7,899 nucleotides of DNA, from assembly GCA_947258625.1 (NCBI GenBank), contig CAMYJN010000085.1, positions 1 to 7,899 on the forward strand, written 5' to 3'. Both the position numbers and the translations under genes were made by a program. The notes beneath the pieces were generated by a model. It did no database searches and was not told the origin of the DNA. It saw only the letters and a program-made list of their open reading frames with translations. The stretch comes from an uncultured Polyangiaceae bacterium. GTDB lineage: Bacteria > Myxococcota_A > Polyangia > Polyangiales > Houyiibacteriaceae. Below are positions 6,900 to 7,899 of this stretch, one piece after another. Every line of letters starts with the position of its first letter. The first letter of the stretch is position 1.

Positions 6900-6933
6900 T
6901 TGAAACATGAAACAAAATATGTCAACTGTTTCA
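6900..6933. promoter_or_regulatory. TGAAACA/TGTTTCA inverted repeats in a divergent promoter region
   Basis: Two abutting TGAAACA copies (6901-6907 and 6908-6914) are followed by the reverse complement TGTTTCA (6927-6933). An overlapping imperfect palindrome has outer arms TTGAAACAT (6900-6908) and ATATGTCAA (6917-6925), matching at 7 of 9 positions. On the minus strand 6925-6920 reads TTGACA, an exact -35 hexamer, 71 bases before the lipoprotein start, but no good -10 lies 16-18 bases downstream. The site is AT-rich and lies between divergent genes, as expected for an operator; the regulator is not in the window. Confidence 0.35.
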
Positions 6934-6941
6934 TCCCGAGA

Positions 6942-6962
6942 AAAAGGGGACAGTCCCCTTTT
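6942..6962. repeat. perfect 10-base palindrome, GGGGAC/GTCCCC, REP-like
   Basis: Arms AAAAGGGGAC (6942-6951) and GTCCCCTTTT (6953-6962) are exact reverse complements around a single A. As RNA this would be a stable hairpin with A and U tails on either side, able to act in both directions. It lies 30 bases before the serine hydrolase start, inside the probable leader. GGGGAC/GTCCCC palindromes flanked by A/T runs resemble short interspersed REP-type elements mobilised by Y1 (RAYT) transposases. That origin is inferred, as only one copy and no transposase are visible. Confidence 0.6.
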
Positions 6963-6992
6963 CATAGGGATTAATGGCCTAGAGAGAGACGA

Positions 6993-7899
6993 TTGCAACG
7001 CTTGAAAATACGCGGTCTGTCGTCGAGGCGCGTGCGCTCCTTCGAACCCGATGAGGTGACCTCACGAGGTCCAGTCGAAGCCGATCCGGCTTCGGTCGGC
7101 TTGCGGCGCGAGGACGTCGAGTCGATTTGGAATGCGGTCGTCGACTTCTACAAGACGGGCTTTCACCCGGCGATCGGCCTCTGTATTCGGCGCCGCGGTG
7201 AAGTGATCCTCGATCGCGTCATCGGACACGCGCGCGGCAACTCTCCGAAAGACGCCAGAGACGCGGAGCTCGTCCCCGCCACCACCAGCACGCTCTTCAA
7301 TTTCTTTTCGGGTTCGAAGTCCGTCACCGCGATGCTCATTCACTTGTTGGCCGAGCGCAATCAGCTGCACGTCGATGAACCGGTCGCCACCTTCATCCCT
7401 GAGTTCGCTCGCCATCGAAAAGAACGAATCACGATTCGTGACCTGCTGACACATCGTGGTGGCATTCCAGCCGCGCCCAGCGAGGTCGCCGACTTGGACA
7501 TGCTGCAAAACCTGCCGCGAATCCTGGAGATGATCTACGAGCTCGAACCTAGCTACAGACCGGGAACGGTCCCTGCCTATCACGCGGTCACCAGTGGTTT
7601 CATTTTCGCCGAGATCATCCAGCGCGTTTCGGGGGTCGACATTCGTGAGTTTCTGCGCAGAGAGATCTCCGAGCCCCTCGGTATGAACCACTTCAATTAC
7701 GGGCTGCCGGAAGATCGACTCAATGACGCGGCCATCGATGCCTGCACCGGCCCCAAATTGATCTGGCCGATCAAAGACATCTTCAAGAGGTCCCTCGGGG
7801 CTTCGGTAGAAGAGTTGATCGAGCTCTCCAACGATCCGCGATTCCGTACCGGGGTCATCCCTTCCGGGAACCTCTTCGGAACACCAAACGACATTTGCC
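6993..7899 (+). CDS. serine hydrolase, beta-lactamase/family VIII esterase fold, partial
   Basis: The frame is open from 6975 to the window edge; 302 codons are visible and the C-terminus is missing. There is no ATG near the 5' end. TTG at 6993 is chosen because AGAGAGAGA (6981-6989) sits just upstream; TTG at 7002 is the alternative. The fold is that of class C beta-lactamases and family VIII carboxylesterases: FFSGSKSVTAM contains the SxxK motif with Ser106 as nucleophile and Lys109 as base, LLTHRGGIP (about 153-161) is the usual following loop, and YHAVTSG (196-202) supplies the catalytic Tyr in a Y-H-A form instead of the YxN of beta-lactamases. REISEPLGM (about 222-230) is also typical. 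Esters or lactones are more likely substrates than beta-lactams. There is no obvious signal peptide: the N-terminus is Arg-rich, so the protein is probably cytoplasmic. It is divergent from the lipoprotein gene across a 144-base region with inverted repeats. Confidence 0.87.
   Translation, partial: MQRLKIRGLSSRRVRSFEPDEVTSRGPVEADPASVGLRREDVESIWNAVVDFYKTGFHPAIGLCIRRRGEVILDRVIGHARGNSPKDARDAELVPATTSTLFNFFSGSKSVTAMLIHLLAERNQLHVDEPVATFIPEFARHRKERITIRDLLTHRGGIPAAPSEVADLDMLQNLPRILEMIYELEPSYRPGTVPAYHAVTSGFIFAEIIQRVSGVDIREFLRREISEPLGMNHFNYGLPEDRLNDAAIDACTGPKLIWPIKDIFKRSLGASVEELIELSNDPRFRTGVIPSGNLFGTPNDIC

Noticed and set aside
6849..6998. An upstream start adding 50 residues to the lipoprotein
   Set aside because: It would bury the signal peptide behind a charged stretch, run through the palindromes and lacks a better ribosome site than the one at 6856-6859.
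7062..7691. A 209-codon minus-strand open frame
   Set aside because: It is antisense to the serine hydrolase, whose SxxK and Tyr motifs are clear.

Overview
The window is a gene-dense stretch of GC-rich bacterial chromosome. The codon bias is strong enough to create long antisense open frames. The lineage cannot be fixed from sequence alone. An O2-using P450, a secreted lipoprotein with a short Cys/Asp-rich start to its mature region, a family VIII-type serine hydrolase and a GGGGAC/GTCCCC palindrome together would suit a Myxococcota or other 'deltaproteobacterial' genome. That is an inference, not a demonstration. No tRNA, rRNA, CRISPR array, insertion sequence or phage gene is visible, and no stretch over 300 bases lacks a gene.

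Layout. (1) At the left edge, on the minus strand, is the N-terminal part of a PPOX/FDOR split-barrel protein resembling the Rv2061 group of F420-dependent enzymes; its 3' end lies outside the window. (2) Divergent from it is a complete cytochrome P450 (533-1957) with all hallmark motifs and no ATG start. (3) A 172-base intergenic region (1958-2129) holds two tandem TGTAAAC repeats 10 bases apart and a cluster of three CATGATACA-like half-sites, including a near-perfect 19-base palindrome. It reads as a control region for what follows. (4) A tight three-gene unit (2130-5249) encodes a 2[4Fe-4S] ferredoxin, a CrtI/PYROXD2-type FAD oxidoreductase and a DUF445 membrane protein, with gaps of 18 and 15 bases. 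(5) Convergent with it, 12 bases away, is a minus-strand beta-propeller lipoprotein (5262-6848). (6) Divergent from the lipoprotein, after a 144-base intergenic region with inverted repeats and a perfect GGGGAC/GTCCCC palindrome, a beta-lactamase-fold serine hydrolase/esterase (6993 onward) runs off the right edge.

How the genes may work together. The centre looks like a redox cassette: a haem monooxygenase, an iron-sulfur electron carrier, an FAD desaturase/isomerase-type enzyme that normally acts on polyenes or other hydrophobic substrates, and a membrane protein of unknown function. A lipid or isoprenoid oxidation pathway is the most economical reading. No prenyl or phytoene synthase, cyclase or ferredoxin reductase lies in the window, so substrate and electron source remain open. 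The P450 may be transcribed separately from the ferredoxin-FAD enzyme-DUF445 unit, because the repeat-rich control region lies between them. The flanking PPOX, lipoprotein and esterase genes face away from or towards the cassette and are probably independent units.
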